A stretch of DNA of 64,000 bases from Henckelia pumila (Eukaryota > Streptophyta > Magnoliopsida > Lamiales > Gesneriaceae), in assembly GCF_033568475.1 (NCBI RefSeq), contig NC_133123.1:176979685-177043684 (forward strand). The letters are read 5' to 3'. How positions within the stretch are numbered: position 1 is the first letter of the stretch; each line of letters starts with the position of its first letter. The notes under the pieces are model-generated. The model ran no database searches, was not told the origin of the DNA, and saw nothing but the letters and a program-made list of their open reading frames with translations. Both the position numbers and the translations under genes were made by a program. Below, in pieces: positions 11,840 to 23,674 of the stretch.

Positions 11840-13298
11840 TGTAGTAACCTAGTCCCATTTTACAAGATTAAGTGATTAAAAATGATTAAGGATGGATTAA
11901 GGGCTTAATTTGGAATATAATATGAAGTTTTGGAAATTTTGTCTCTAACGAGTTCGGAAGGTCCGAACGAGATTAGAAGATCCGAAGTCATCGGAACAAG
12001 CGATGAAGTTCGAAAGCGGAAGGTGAGTTCGGAACCACCGAACGTGAGATCAGAACTTCCGATAGAGGTAGGCCATCACACTTGTGACGTGTCGTTAACG
12101 TTTGAACACGTATCTGTATGCATGGGATTAGAACTTCCAAAGTATAGATCGGAGCTTCCGATCGTGGACGTTCAGAACATGGCCAACATGCAGAGATCAA
12201 AACGTCCGATCGGGGGGTTCGGAACGTTCGATCTCCTTCTATAAATAGGGGGTCCAAAATTCAGAATCTTGCACCAAAATCACATCTTCCCTCTCGTTTC
12301 TTGTGTAGTTTTATGGGTTTCCAGCCTTCCTAGGCGTAGTCCGGGCCTTGGCGAGACGTATCCGAAGTCGTAGCGGAGTTGTGACCAAGTTTTGGGGCAT
12401 TCGACATCAACGGACTAACGACGAACAGAGGTATTATCCGAGTTCCTATAAATAATTTAGGAGTATCTATTAGCTTAGCTAAGGCTTTTAGATGTTGTTT
12501 AGTGATATAACAGTCTTAAGATTATAAGCTTGGACGGTAGAGCTAGGGTGACTAGACTGTTATATTGAGGTATGAAAGTACTGTTCGAGATACCGTGACT
12601 GTATATACATATACTATGTGTTGCATGATTTATATGACATGATTTATATGACATGTTTTTATCTTCATATCTTTTGCACGATATTATGCTTCATGCATTA
12701 TAATATTGAGCTTTTATCCTTGAGATAACTTGTAGTAGGGAACTCACCCCATGTGTTAGTGGATGGTTGGATACGTGGACTCGTCATCAGGTCACCTATA
12801 TCCAATAGTTGGGTATGAGAGCCACATCTTGGTGCAACAACACAGAGTGCTATATACTTTTGCGCAGAGTCTATCTAAACAGAGTTTCTTGACCTTGAGT
12901 CTTGGTAACCCGAACACTTGCATTCATGCTCATATAATATTTGTATGCTCATACTCTTGTGCTGAGCGTAGTTCGCTCACGTCCATATTTTTTTGTGTTA
13001 CTTGGACACCCCATTCGACGGGACATGCCTCATATTGGACGATCCTAGTGATTCAGGGAGGACTTAGCATGATTTGGCAGTTGCTGTGAAGTTGCTTCAT
13101 CTGGGTTGTTTTATCAGTATTTGGTGATACTTAGAACTTTTGATATGGTTGTATTAATTTTAGTATTCTTGGATTTCTTTCTCTTTTGTTTGTATAACTT
13201 TTATGGTTTCCGCTATAGTATTTTTTGATTATAATTAATTAAGATTATTTCATGTTTAAGCTTCTGATTAGTAGGTGATCGTGGTGCGGGTCACTACA
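11840..13298 (+). mobile_element. 5' LTR of gypsy element H
   Basis: Runs from TGTAGTAACCTAGTCCC to GCGGGTCACTACA, 1459 bp. The first of the U3 palindromes is TTCGGA-AGG-TCCGAA at 11953-11967, with degenerate copies to about 12235. TATAAATA follows at 12240-12247. The leader contains a perfect stem-loop, TGAGCG-TAGTT-CGCTCA (12963-12979). A degenerate primer site TGGTATTATAGC follows the LTR. The Copia LTR before it ends in GTATT, the likely TSD, but the other copy is lost with H's 3' half. Confidence 0.85.
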
Positions 13299-13374
13299 TT
13301 TATGGTATTATAGCATGAATAGAATTTTTGGATATAGATTCTGCTTTGGGATTGACCTGGGTTTCGTCTTGTAG

Positions 13375-14325
13375 ATGGTGGGACACGGTTATGAGTGTAG
13401 CCATGGTAGTGTGGGCCTTTGGGGGTGATGATGATGGACATCATAGGGAGCCTCGACAGAGACGCCACGAGGGACATCTCCAGGATGGACGCCATCATTT
13501 TGACATGCATAGGTTCATCAAGATGGGTCCGAAGCTGTTGGTTGGAGGAGAGTCGCCTGAGGTTGCAGAGTATTGGCTGGAGCAGATGGAGGGATGTTTT
13601 CGTGTTTTCCATAACACTAAGGAGAAGCGTTTGGAGGCGATTAATTTCCTGGTATAGGGCCGCACCAGAAGTGGTGGAAATCTGTTGCTTCCCCGATATT
13701 GCAGGAGAAGGGTAGACTTACTTGGGCTGATTTTCGTGCTGCCTTTATGAAGTAGTATTTTCCACCGGCTCTCCGTCAAGCCAAGTCCATTGAGCTTTTG
13801 AGTAAGAAGCAAGATAAATGTCTGTTGATGAGTATCATCAAAATTTTTATGAGTTGTTGCTGCATTGTCCTCATATCCATTCGAGTTCCGAGGCCAAGTA
13901 TGATCATTTTCTCCAGGGCCTTAATCAAGAGATATTTAATCGTGTAGCTGTTTGTGATGATCCGACATCTTATGAGGGACTAGTGAACAGGTGTCGTCAG
14001 GCCGAGATCAGCTTGAGACGGGGAAGATCTCTCACTTCTACTCGACCTTCTGTATCTTTGGGTTCTTGTGCCCACTCTTTTAAGAAGTCTTCTTCTTATA
14101 CTTCTTCTTCAGGATCCGGTGAAGTTATGTGCTTTGGGAAGAAGGGTCAGTTTAACCATTGTGGAAAGAATCATCCATCGGATAAATACTATAAAGCTGC
14201 AAGAGCTTGTTTTCATTGCGGGGAGATTGGTCATCTCAAGAAGGATTGTCCGCAGGATAGGAGAGTAGGTTCTGGTTCTGGTTCCCAGACTACAGTTCAG
14301 CAGAGGAAACCAGGTGGTTCTAGCT
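13375..14325 (+). pseudogene. gag of element H, frameshifted and truncated
   Basis: Structural protein of a Ty3/gypsy retrotransposon. The start sits after the same CTTGTAG leader seen in the other elements. The capsid part is split by frameshifts (pieces at 13430-13800), and the main open stretch begins at 13818. The CCHC zinc knuckle CFHCGEIGHLKKDC is intact near 14208-14249, preceded by a Ser-rich linker. Similarity to the other gag genes stops at about 14325. Protease, RT, RNase H, integrase and the 3' LTR are all missing, replaced by unit K. Confidence 0.8.
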
Positions 14326-15045
14326 ACTTTTCCTCGGAAGGAGAGCAAAATGTTAGAGAAATACAAGCAATGACGTTGTACAACCAAGTCTGAAGATGTT
14401 TTCAGTCCTGAAGATATCTTCCTTCTTTCACTCATAAAGGAGCTTCAGACTTTTAATAAAATTACTGCCTATCCAGAATACCAGGAGACTTCAGCTGGTG
14501 AGTTGGGTCTTTGGATGGATTTCTAAAAGTGGCAATACAGAGGGAGATATGTAATGCCAAGAAACATATATAAATAAAGTTTGTTTTTATTTACCATGTT
14601 CCTCCTATTTTGTTTTACACATTAATATAATTGTATTTTCAATCAACACAAACAAGTTATTATTAATTTAATAAGTGCGAATAATGATAAGATTGATATG
14701 AATGAATAAAAGATAGTAAGTGAAGGTTTAGTCTGATAATTGAATCAGTTGAGGTCTTCAAGTCTCGAACTGTCTTCTGCAAGACATTTTCTCAACTGAT
14801 ATTCCCCCTCACTTCATGATATCTTTTGAATCTTCTGGATTTGATGAGATTAGGTGATCCCATCAACTGACTTTACTTGTCGAGGTTTGCTCTGCTTTAA
14901 TTACATTATCAGTTGATCACTGTAACACGTTTTCAATCTTTTTCATTAATGAAATGGCTGCAAGATAAACATTGGGAATCGAGCTGTCACTTCATATTCT
15001 CATCATTGTCTGAAACATTAATGAATAATCGTGAGCGCGTGAGTG
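14326..15045 (+). repeat. Unit K, first part (unassigned repeat)
   Basis: It starts inside an ORF-like segment whose translation keeps EKYK...EDVFS, the same pattern as the small ORF at 57189. A stop, then ATAAATAAAG (a polyadenylation-like signal near 14571) and a non-coding spacer with ATCAGTTGAGGTCTTC follow. The last five bases GAGTG are duplicated at 57099-57103 because element D was inserted here. Its parts are homologous to 57340-57800, so K contains two related units in tandem. I do not recognise the family. Confidence 0.5.
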
Positions 15046-15910
15046 TGTAGTAATCCGTCTCCAAATTAAGTTTATCAGATGCCTAATTATGTTTAATTGG
15101 ATAAAACATGATTAAGAGATCCTCAAATGGGTTTAAGGAGTTGATAAATGGATTCAGAACGATCAAGAATGGTATGGTAAAGCTTTTAACTTCGGGAGGA
15201 TCGAAAGCAGAGAACAGGGTTCGGAAGCTCCGAAGTGATCGAAGCCATAGTTTTGGGTTCGGAAGCTCAGGGGATTTCGGAAGCTGAAGTGGGATCGGAA
15301 GCTCCGAACGTCCCAATGCCAGTTGTCCAAAATATTATGTAAGTAGTGACGTCAATGAGATCAGAAGCTCCGAAGAGGGATCGAAAACTTCGATCTAATG
15401 TCGGCAGACAACCTCTAGAAGAAAGACACGTGGTTGGCGGAGATAGTTTGGAAGCAGGGATCGTACATTCCGAACTGATCGGAAGCTCCGATCGTGCGAT
15501 TAAAAGTTCCGATCTTTGTTTATATATAGGGGTGCCGAGGTTCATTTCTACTCGCTCATTACCCTCTGGTCTCTCTCGTTCCTATCTTCTTCTAGTCACT
15601 TTTAGGGGTTTCTAGGCGTCCTACTGGAAGGCCGGGAGTGGCGGAGCATTACAGAGACATTAGCGGAGCTGTGCCTAAGTTTTGAGGCAGTTGCCATTAC
15701 TGGGCTAAAACAGACCTAGGTAAAGATCTAGACTCAAATTAGCCTTCGTGAGTAGCTATTAGTCTAGTTAAGGCTTTTAGAGCACAATAAGTGATACAGT
15801 GACTGTGATTATAGGCTTGGACTAGAGAGTAGGATTTTTTTAGGTTGCTCTTATTGCTGAGATTAAGGTACAGACGTACTATCCGAGATACCCTAGTTGA
15901 GTATGCATGT
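15046..15910 (+). mobile_element. 5' LTR of element D, part 1
   Basis: Begins TGTAGTAATCCGTCTCC and matches the D 3' LTR at 55606. U3 palindromes (about 15189-15512) of the type ATCGGA-AGC-TCCGAT end just before a TATATATA box at 15521. The LTR is cut at CATGT by solo LTR F and resumes at 17381. Its flanking 5-mer GAGTG (15041-15045) recurs after the 3' LTR. Confidence 0.9.
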
Positions 15911-17380
15911 TGTAATGACCCAAACCGAAATCACTAACTAATCAGAGATTAAGAATGCAATTAAGTCTTAAATTGAAATTAAAAAATCCAGCGGAAAACT
16001 TAAACCATAAATACAACATACACCGGCAGAACAACCGGGCTAAATAAAATATTATACAATCCCATAGAACGAAAGGTACTAAAATTCCAATCTAACAATC
16101 TGAACAAAAATATGATCACCACGCAACCACTGCAGCTCAACGACTGCTGTTACCGGGTCCATCCAACCTAAGTCTTGCCCCATCGAATAGGGTGTCCAAC
16201 ACAAAACACTTGAATGCGAGCATAAAACTCTCAGTACAAAAGTACGAATATACATATACCATGCATGCACATGAAATATGAAGGGTACTAGAAAACCTAT
16301 CCAGAAGACTGCTCAGTCAAGACGCCATGGTATGTAGCATGTTGGGCCGTCGCATCAAAAGGTGGCTCCCATACCATAAAATTCGTGGATATAACCGGAT
16401 CCAAGTCCATGGAAATCCATCTACTAAAATACGGGGATGAGGGACCCCTACTACAGGCTATGCAAATCAAGGTATAAAGCTCAACGTGTACATGCATGCC
16501 GCATAGTATCAATGCACATAATAATGCCACACAAAACATGAAAACATAATACATGTATATTCTACCTGGTATCTCCGATAATATGTCTGTACCTCTATTG
16601 AGAAAACCCAAGAACCCTAGCAACTCTAGCAGTCCAAGTACTCAAAATTCATGCCTATAAGAAATAATCACTATATAATTTATTGTGCTTTAAAAGCCTT
16701 AACTAAGATATTACATACTCCCTAATCTTTATAGGGATCCAAAGTTATACTTGCGTCCGTCGTTAGTCCACTGATGAAAACTGCCTCAAAACTTAGGCAC
16801 GGCTTCGCTACTATCCCTGAAGCACTCCGCCACTCCCGACTTCCCAATATGATGCCTAGAATCCCCTAAAATTTGAAAATAATACTAGAATTGGAGAGAA
16901 AAGAGAGGAAAGTACGAGTTCTGAAAGAGACATTCGACCTCTATTTATAGGCTCAGTTCGGACCGTCCAAACTCCCCAGTCAACCCCCTCCGAACACGTG
17001 TCCTGGCCGTGATGTCACTGCTTATGTAATATGATCGGAGCATCCGATTTGAGCCTTCGGAGAGTCCGATCTTAACATCCTGTCCAATAAAATCCATATC
17101 CACTTATCCGGATGAGATCGGATCTTCCGATCTCTCTTCGGAGCGTCCGATCTGCACGGGGCCTCCGAACATTAACCCAAAGGCTCCGATCTGTTCGGAG
17201 CGTCCAAACTTAGTTTGGACCATCCGAACTACCCAAAATCCAAAACTCTTCCGGGCCTTTACCAATCATTTTGAATCTGTTTCTCAACTCTTAAACCCAT
17301 TCGAGGATCCTATAACCACGTTTTAGCTAATTAATCATAATTAAGTGCTTGACAACTTGATTTGGAGACGGGTTACTACA
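15911..17380 (-). mobile_element. Solo LTR F, minus orientation
   Basis: A 1470-bp TG...CA sequence with exact 5-bp duplications CATGT (15906-15910 and 17381-17385). On the minus strand it starts TGTAGTAACCCGTCTCCAAA, like the D LTR, so it is a relative of D in opposite orientation. TATTTATA (16942-16949) is its TATA box on the minus strand, with the palindrome array (16960-17235) on the upstream side. There is no internal region, so it is the product of LTR-LTR recombination. Confidence 0.92.
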
Positions 17381-17791
17381 CATGTTCTATATTGCATGTT
17401 TTATGTGGAATTAGTTATATGTGCATTTATTATGTCACTGATATTATGCTTCATGCATTGACACGTTGAGTCTGTATTTCATTGATATTACCAGTAGACG
17501 GGTCGCTCAGCCCCGTTATATTTTGTGGATGGGAACCATAGTTTTGGACCCAGATATATCCATAGTTTATGGTATGGGAGTACATCCTGATGCGATGGCC
17601 CAGTTTGCTACATAACATGGCGCCTTTAACTGAGCAGAGTTCTATTGAGGATAGGTTTCCTATACCTTCACTTGCATTGCATTCATAGCACCTGTATACT
17701 CATACTTTCGTACTGGGCGTTTTATGCTCACGTTCATAGTTTGGTTCTAAACACCTCATTCTACGAGGCAGGACATAGGTTTCACGGACCG
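17381..17791 (+). mobile_element. 5' LTR of element D, part 2
   Basis: Continues the D LTR after F, matching the 3' LTR from about 56456. It includes the leader stem-loop TGGGC-GTTTTAT-GCTCA (17714-17730). It ends GACCG (17787-17791), the TSD of element C, and resumes at 48136. Confidence 0.9.
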
Positions 17792-19163
17792 TGTAGTGAC
17801 CCATAACCCACTGAAGTAATTAAGGGATTATTTAACAAAAAGTAAGAAAAATTGGGCAAGCGCAGATCGGATGCTCCGAAGTGGAGTTCGGAGGCTCCGA
17901 TCGTGATCGGACGATCCGTCGGCAGGATCAGACGATCCGATCAGGGCTAGGGCTAGGGCTTAAGTCATCAATTATGTCAGCAAGGTGACGTCATGGCTTA
18001 CGTGTGGATGGGACATCGGACGGTCCGAAGTCGGGATCGGACGCTCCGAACTGGGTTCAGACGGTCCGAACTTCACCTATAAATAGAGGGTTTAAGAGCT
18101 CATTTCAATCGCACCTCTCCTCTCTTCTCTCTCGATTCCTAGGCCTTCTAACTCATATCTATGGAGTTCTAGACGTCCTATGGGGAATCCGAAAGTGGCA
18201 TAGAGATCCAGACATCGTGGGGGAGCTGTGGCCTAGTTTTGAGGCAAGCGCAAGTAAAGGGCTGACGACGGACGCATGTATAGCTTTGGCTCCCTAAAAA
18301 TATTTAGAAGTATGGAATAGCTTAGTTAAGGCTTTTAGAGCTTATTTAATGTTGCATGAGTATTTTCATTGTAGACACCTTAGTGTGGACTAGTAGGCGT
18401 GGGATCTAGACAGTGGTGCTAGGATTTTCCTGCAGTGTTAGAGGTACGTAAGTACTGACCGAGATAACCCACATGATATATATGCTTATATGTTGCATGA
18501 GTATGTGATATATGTTTTACCATATTTTACGACTTTAGCACATGCATGTTTTTACACCATATTGCATCTGGTATGATATGAGTCATGAGAGTTTACATCG
18601 GCGATGAGTTACTCCTTATGGATTCGTATCTGGGGACACTCAGCCCCTGGTTTTGCTATCACTAGCAGCGACCACGACGGTGGAGTAGACTCTATAGTGG
18701 ATAGGGGAATATACGAATACCCCGCGGAGTCGCTCTCTTAGCATGATACTGTATATTCATGGAACCCTGAGTAGACTATTTTAACCAGTATTTTAAAGTC
18801 ATTTCCTTACTGCGTATTAGTATATATATCATTTCTTTTGTATTGAGCGTTGTCGCTCACGCCTCTGTGTTGGTTTCATTTTGGGATTCCTTGTGGCGGG
18901 GCAGGTTTGAGGGTGGACGGTCTAGGTGACTCGCAGCAGGGTTGAGGTAGTTACCTGTTGCAACGAGGTTTTTGTGGTAGGGTTTGTTACCTTAAAACTT
19001 TTAATCTGGTTGTATAAAAGTATTTATACACTTTATTGTCGTCGATTGTATTATGCCAATTGGATTTATTGTATTTTAATTATTCCGCTCTTTACGCTTT
19101 TTAATATTAATGCATGCGCTATTAAAACTCTGATTAGGTAGTGGACCCGGTAGGGTCGCTATA
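17792..19163 (+). mobile_element. 5' LTR of gypsy element C
   Basis: Runs TGTAGTGACCC to GGGTCGCTATA, 1372 bp. The palindrome array (about 17866-18068, e.g. ATCGGA-CGA-TCCG) leads directly to TATAAATA at 18078-18085. The leader has a perfect stem-loop TGAGCG-TTGT-CGCTCA (18844-18859). The TSD GACCG lies before it and again after 48135. Confidence 0.93.
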
Positions 19164-19167
19164 TTTA

Positions 19168-19180
19168 TCGGTATCAGAGC
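19168..19180 (+). promoter_or_regulatory. Primer binding site of element C
   Basis: TCGGTATCAGAGC lies five bases after the LTR and matches the plant initiator-Met tRNA 3' end complement (TGGTATCAGAGC) with one change. Confidence 0.85.
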
Positions 19181-19239
19181 GCATTGCAACTGGGAATTAG
19201 TAAAGCTGATTAATACATTATCTGTTATTTAATTGAAAG

Positions 19240-21573
19240 ATGGCTAATTACGACGAGAGCCACAACAGTGGAGGTGATGGTCGTTGGGACGGTGGAGACG
19301 GCCGTCGACATCGCCGTGGACACCGCGAAGAGCGGAGGAGAGTCGACATGCATAGGTTTATGCAAGTGAGCCCTAAGTCATTAGCAGGAGGCAAGACCCC
19401 AGAGGCTGCTAAGGACAGGCTAGAGAGGATGGAGCATTGCTTCAGAGAGTTCCGTTTCACAGATGCGGAAAATATGGAGACTCTTGGTTTTCTTCTAGAG
19501 GGTCGAGCGAGGAAGTGGTGGAGATATACTTCCGCACCGTTTGTAGCAGCAAGAGGAGCAGCTACTTGGATTGAGTTTCGTACCACCTTCCAGAGATTGT
19601 ATTTTCCTCCAAACCTTCGTCAGACGAAATCTAGTGAGTTGCTTGAACTGCGACAGGGGACGATGACTATTGAGGAGTATCTGAAAAAGTTCTTTTATCT
19701 TCTACCTTATTTCCCGCACATCGCTGAGAGTTCCGTAGCCAAGTATGATCATTTCCTTCAGGGTCTTAACCCTGAGATTCACTAGATGGTTGCTATTGGG
19801 AGTGACATGACCTATGAAGGTTTTGTGGACCGTTGTCACCAGGCAGAGGACAGTCTTAGGGTCCGAGGGGTCAGTCTTTCAAGAAGCAGGGAGGCAGTTC
19901 TTCTTCTTCTTTTGGATTTGGCGGAGGGCATCGTTTCGGTAGCCAGGGAATGAGCCGTTGTCGTCAGTGTAGGCGTAAAAATCCACCAGGACCGTGTCCT
20001 CGATCGACTGGAGCGTGTTTTTAGTGTGGACAGGAGGGGCACATGAAGAGAGATTGTCTTACTCTTGTGGGAGGAGCAAGTGGTTCTGGAGGATCCCAGG
20101 CGTCAGTACAGCAGCTGCAGCAGCAGCATCAGCAGCAGCTCCAGCAGTCGCAGCCATCGCCACGACAGACTTCTTCCCGTGGTCATTCTTCCTTACGGCC
20201 ATGTGTTCAGGGGCAAGTCTTTGCACTGAACCAGGAGCAGGCGGAGGCAGACAGTGACCATATGATTGCAGGTACCTGTAGTTTATGTGGTTTTCCTGCG
20301 TATGTTTTGATTGATACGGGTGCATCACACTCATTCATCTCAGCACGTTTTGATAAGAAGTATAGATTGTCGTTTATTCCCTTAGATGTGCTGTTAGTAG
20401 TTTCTACTCCGATGGGTAGCGAGGTCTTAGTTAAGCGTCTAGTGGTTGGTTGCTCTTTGGATTTTGAGGGGTATCAGCTTAGTGCTAACCTGATGGTCTT
20501 AGCTATGGAGGATTTCGACTGCATTATTGGGATTGATCTCTTGACTACCTACAGAGCGATACTAGATTGCTATCAGAGGCTTGTTCAGTTTCGTCCTGAG
20601 GATGGTGAGGAATGGTATTTCTATGGTGAGGGAGCGCGACCTTCGATGCCAGTGGTTTCTGCTCTGAAAGCTCGGCGTGCTTTAGAGTTTGGCAAGGAGG
20701 GCTACCTTATTTACTCCATCGATACATCCTTGGAGGGACCAGACATCCAGGAGATACCGGTAGTCCGTGAGTTTCCCGATGTGTTTTCGGAGGAGATTTC
20801 AGGCTTACCACCAGTGAGGGATATCGAGTTTGAAATTGAGTTAATGCCAGGGACAACACCGATTTCTAGAGCTCCGTACCATTTAGCACCCTCTGAGATG
20901 AGAGAGTTGCATAATCAACTTCAAGATCTTCTTCATAAGGGTTACATTTGGCCGAGTGTTTTGCCATGGGGAGCCCCAGTACTTTTTGTTAAGAAGAAAT
21001 ATGGGTCGATGCGTCTTTGTATAGACTATCAACATCTTAACCAAACGACGGTGAAGAATAAGTATCCTCTTTCGCGGATAGATGATCTGTTCAATCAGTT
21101 ACATGGTACTTCTGTTTACTCAAAGATCGATTTGCGGTCGGGATATCACCAGTTGAGGGTTAGAGATGAGAACATCTCTAAAAAAGCATTTCGTACACGG
21201 TATGGTCACTACGAGTTCTTGGTGATGCCGTTTGGTTTGACGAATGCTCCAGCAGTCTTCATGAATTTGATGAACAGAGTATTTCGTGACTTTCTGGATA
21301 AGTTTGTGATAGTGTTCATCGACGCTATCCTGGTGTATTCTCACAGTGTTGACGAGCACGTTTTCCATCTCCGTACAGTGTTGCAGAAACTGAGAGAGAG
21401 GCAGTTGTATGCTAAGTTGAGCAAGTGTGAATTCTGGATTAATCGAGTTGTTTTCCTTGGTCATGTGATTTCACGAGACGGCGTTTTTGTTGATCCTAGT
21501 AAGACGGAAGCCATTTTGAATTGGTCCCGCCCGACGACAGTTTCGAAAATTCTTAGTTTTCTTTGTATGGCAG
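19240..21573 (+). pseudogene. gag-protease-RT of element C (5' part of pol), broken
   Basis: The polyprotein starts at ATG 19240 (MANYDESHNSGG). Gag is stopped by TAG at 19783 and then frameshifted. The zinc knuckle (about 20017-20058) reads C-F-stop-C...GHMKRDC. From 20043 a long open frame carries the aspartic protease motif [10 protein letters not shown] (about 20308-20340) and RT blocks including [11 protein letters not shown] and MPFGLTNAP. The catalytic block reads FIDAILVYS rather than FIDDILVYS (GAC GCT at 21321-21326), so a metal-binding Asp is lost. Solo LTR S interrupts the frame at 21574, and the coding sequence resumes at 23675. Confidence 0.92.
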
Positions 21574-23669
21574 TGTAACGCCCCAAATTTATCTTAATTG
21601 AGTTTGTTTGAGATAATCGGAGATTACAGAGTTCAAGAGCCGATTTGATTTTGATCAGGGTCTATTTTGAAATTTTCAAAAATTTCATGGGCTAAAACGT
21701 AAATAAGGAATTTTATATATTATCTACCACTTGTTTGACTTTTCATTCACTCCATCTCCTTCTCCTTAGCCGACTCCTCCATTGAAGATGCCCCTAAGCT
21801 TCTTCAAGCTTTGTTATTTCGGTTTTTGCTCGATCCGTTCCTTAGAATTTTAATCCGAAGGCAGATTAGCGATCACAACAGCGAGAGATTTGTTCTATCA
21901 TAAGTATTTCTCCGATCAGTTATATTTCTATTTTTGGATGTTGTTAGAATCGATTGAGTTTCGGTTATGTTGCTCTTGAGATAGTTCTTATCGATTATTC
22001 TCAGTCGGTTTTGAATTAGAGCGTCGTTCGGAATTGTTATGAGTTTTGGAAGCATAATTCGAAAATGGAGATTTTGAGATGTGTTTGAATTGATTTGTTT
22101 TTGATGTTTTAACATTGATTTGAGTTGTTTGCAATGTTGTACTGTTGTCTGCGTTTCCGGTTTGATCAGTTTATAACTGTTATGCCGCCGGTTTGAGTTT
22201 TGGGATTTTGAACCGTTTGAATTGTAGAACTTTGGAAGTTGGGTTTGTTCATCGTTGTTAATCTTCTTTTTTCTCTGTACAGATTTGTTTGAAGTTTTTT
22301 GAGCCCAGAGTTAGCAGAAGTCGAACGTCGAAGATATTAGACGAAGAGCGGTAAAGAGTTTACCTTGAGCCTTGTTGTTGTATAGGTTGTATAGATTTTG
22401 ATATAGCCTCTTTTGTAGCATATCCAGAGTTGGAGCTAATTGCATCGAAAGGTACAAACAGTCATCGTGTTAGCGGGATAGCACACTCGATACAGTAGGT
22501 TCTTGAGTTTCCCATAAAATCACATACTTGCATCAATACTGTTCTAGAATGGGAAACTTGTATTTTGTTGTTTTAACTTTTGATTATATGGCTAAATGCT
22601 TATGTTTTCTTATGCATTCATCTTGAGCCTAAATCTTTGATTTTCAGCGGGCTGTACGCCCTTTTGTTAGACATTTTGGGGGCTATAATCGAGTGGTCTG
22701 GGTGTAAAGGTTCACCTAGTGTCAGTATACTTCTTATAGTCACACCAAGTTCTAGGAGATTGGGATACGTAGAACCACCTCGATTGGGAGAGTCGGTGAG
22801 TAGTTACGTGATCTCATCCTCGGGATCCCAAAATCAAAGCAGCAATCCCTTGTTTATCAGAGTTGATATCCCGATTTTAAAGACATGCATTTCATTCGTC
22901 TTAACTTGAATATGTTGTCTTGAAATCATGTTGTTGATATATTACTTGTATTGCTAGTTATGTTGCTTTTACTGGGAATATCATTCTCACCGGAGTTATT
23001 CGGCTGATACTTTGTTTTGTATGTGTACTTGGTGACAGGTGGGGCAAGATCAAGTAAGAGACAACATGATAGGGGTTGAGTTGAGTAGAAGTAAGGACTC
23101 GGTGTTTTTAGAAGTCGAATTGTAATTCGAACTTGTTTGGTATTCGGATTGTAATCTAGAATCGAAGCATGTTCTATTGGTTTGAATAATGTACAACTCT
23201 AGATCTACCTTGTATTATTTATGCATGTTTTATGAGTTTGTAGCATTGTGGAATTGAAGAACTGGATTGTGCTAGCATGGCTTTTGTTCTGTCATGCTTT
23301 TTCTTTTCTGGTGCAGCAGGGCACGGACCCCGTGCCACGTCTGTGCAAGGTCCGTGTCCCCTCGCAAGATTTGGAGTATGATTTTCTTTTGAGTGCACGG
23401 ACCCGTTGCCACCTCCGGGTGAGGGTCCGTGTGGTTGGACATAAACTCAGGTTTTTAGTGTAATGTTTAAGCACGGACCCAGACACGGAGGTGGTGCGGG
23501 ATGGGTCCGTGTGCGCTTCAGTTAAATGCACGGACCCGTGCACGGATGTGTGCATGGGGTCCGGGCATGTTCTTTTAAGAAAAAAAATGTCTATTTCTTT
23601 TAATCTTGGATCTTGTATGCTTACTTATTGTTTAATCCGAGATTAGATGTTTAGAACCGAGGTCTCACA
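21574..23669 (+). mobile_element. Solo LTR S in RT of element C
   Basis: A 2096-bp solo LTR from TGTAACGCCCC to GAGGTCTCACA, with exact duplications GGCAG (21569-21573 and 23670-23674). A TTATATAT box lies at 21713-21720. It shares with the E LTR the motifs GCCGCCGGTTTGA (22184-22196) and CCACCTCGATTGGGAG (22775-22790), so S and E are related families. Four hairpins with arms CACGGACC/GGTCCGTG occupy 23322-23565, just before its 3' end. It has no internal sequence and no credible ORF. Confidence 0.93.
23322..23565 (+). repeat. Four tandem CACGGACC/GGTCCGTG hairpins in LTR S
   Basis: The arms pair at 23322-23329/23349-23356, 23396-23403/23424-23431, 23472-23479/23504-23511 and 23529-23536/23558-23565. 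The last right arm has one mismatch. Arm sequence is conserved while loops (19-24 nt) and spacers vary. Confidence 0.85.
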
Positions 23670-23674
23670 GGCAG

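Noticed and set aside
11930..12257. Overlapping frames in U3 of LTR H (and similar ones at 15083-15615, 39131-39522, 44950-45341, 46249-46647, 55714-56266)
   Set aside because: They are by-products of the palindrome arrays, which read open on both strands (recurring RSELPI/GSSD peptides). There is no conserved start, and they lie upstream of TATA.
23322..23565. A CRISPR-like array
   Set aside because: The repeats are short inverted arms with variable spacing inside a plant LTR.
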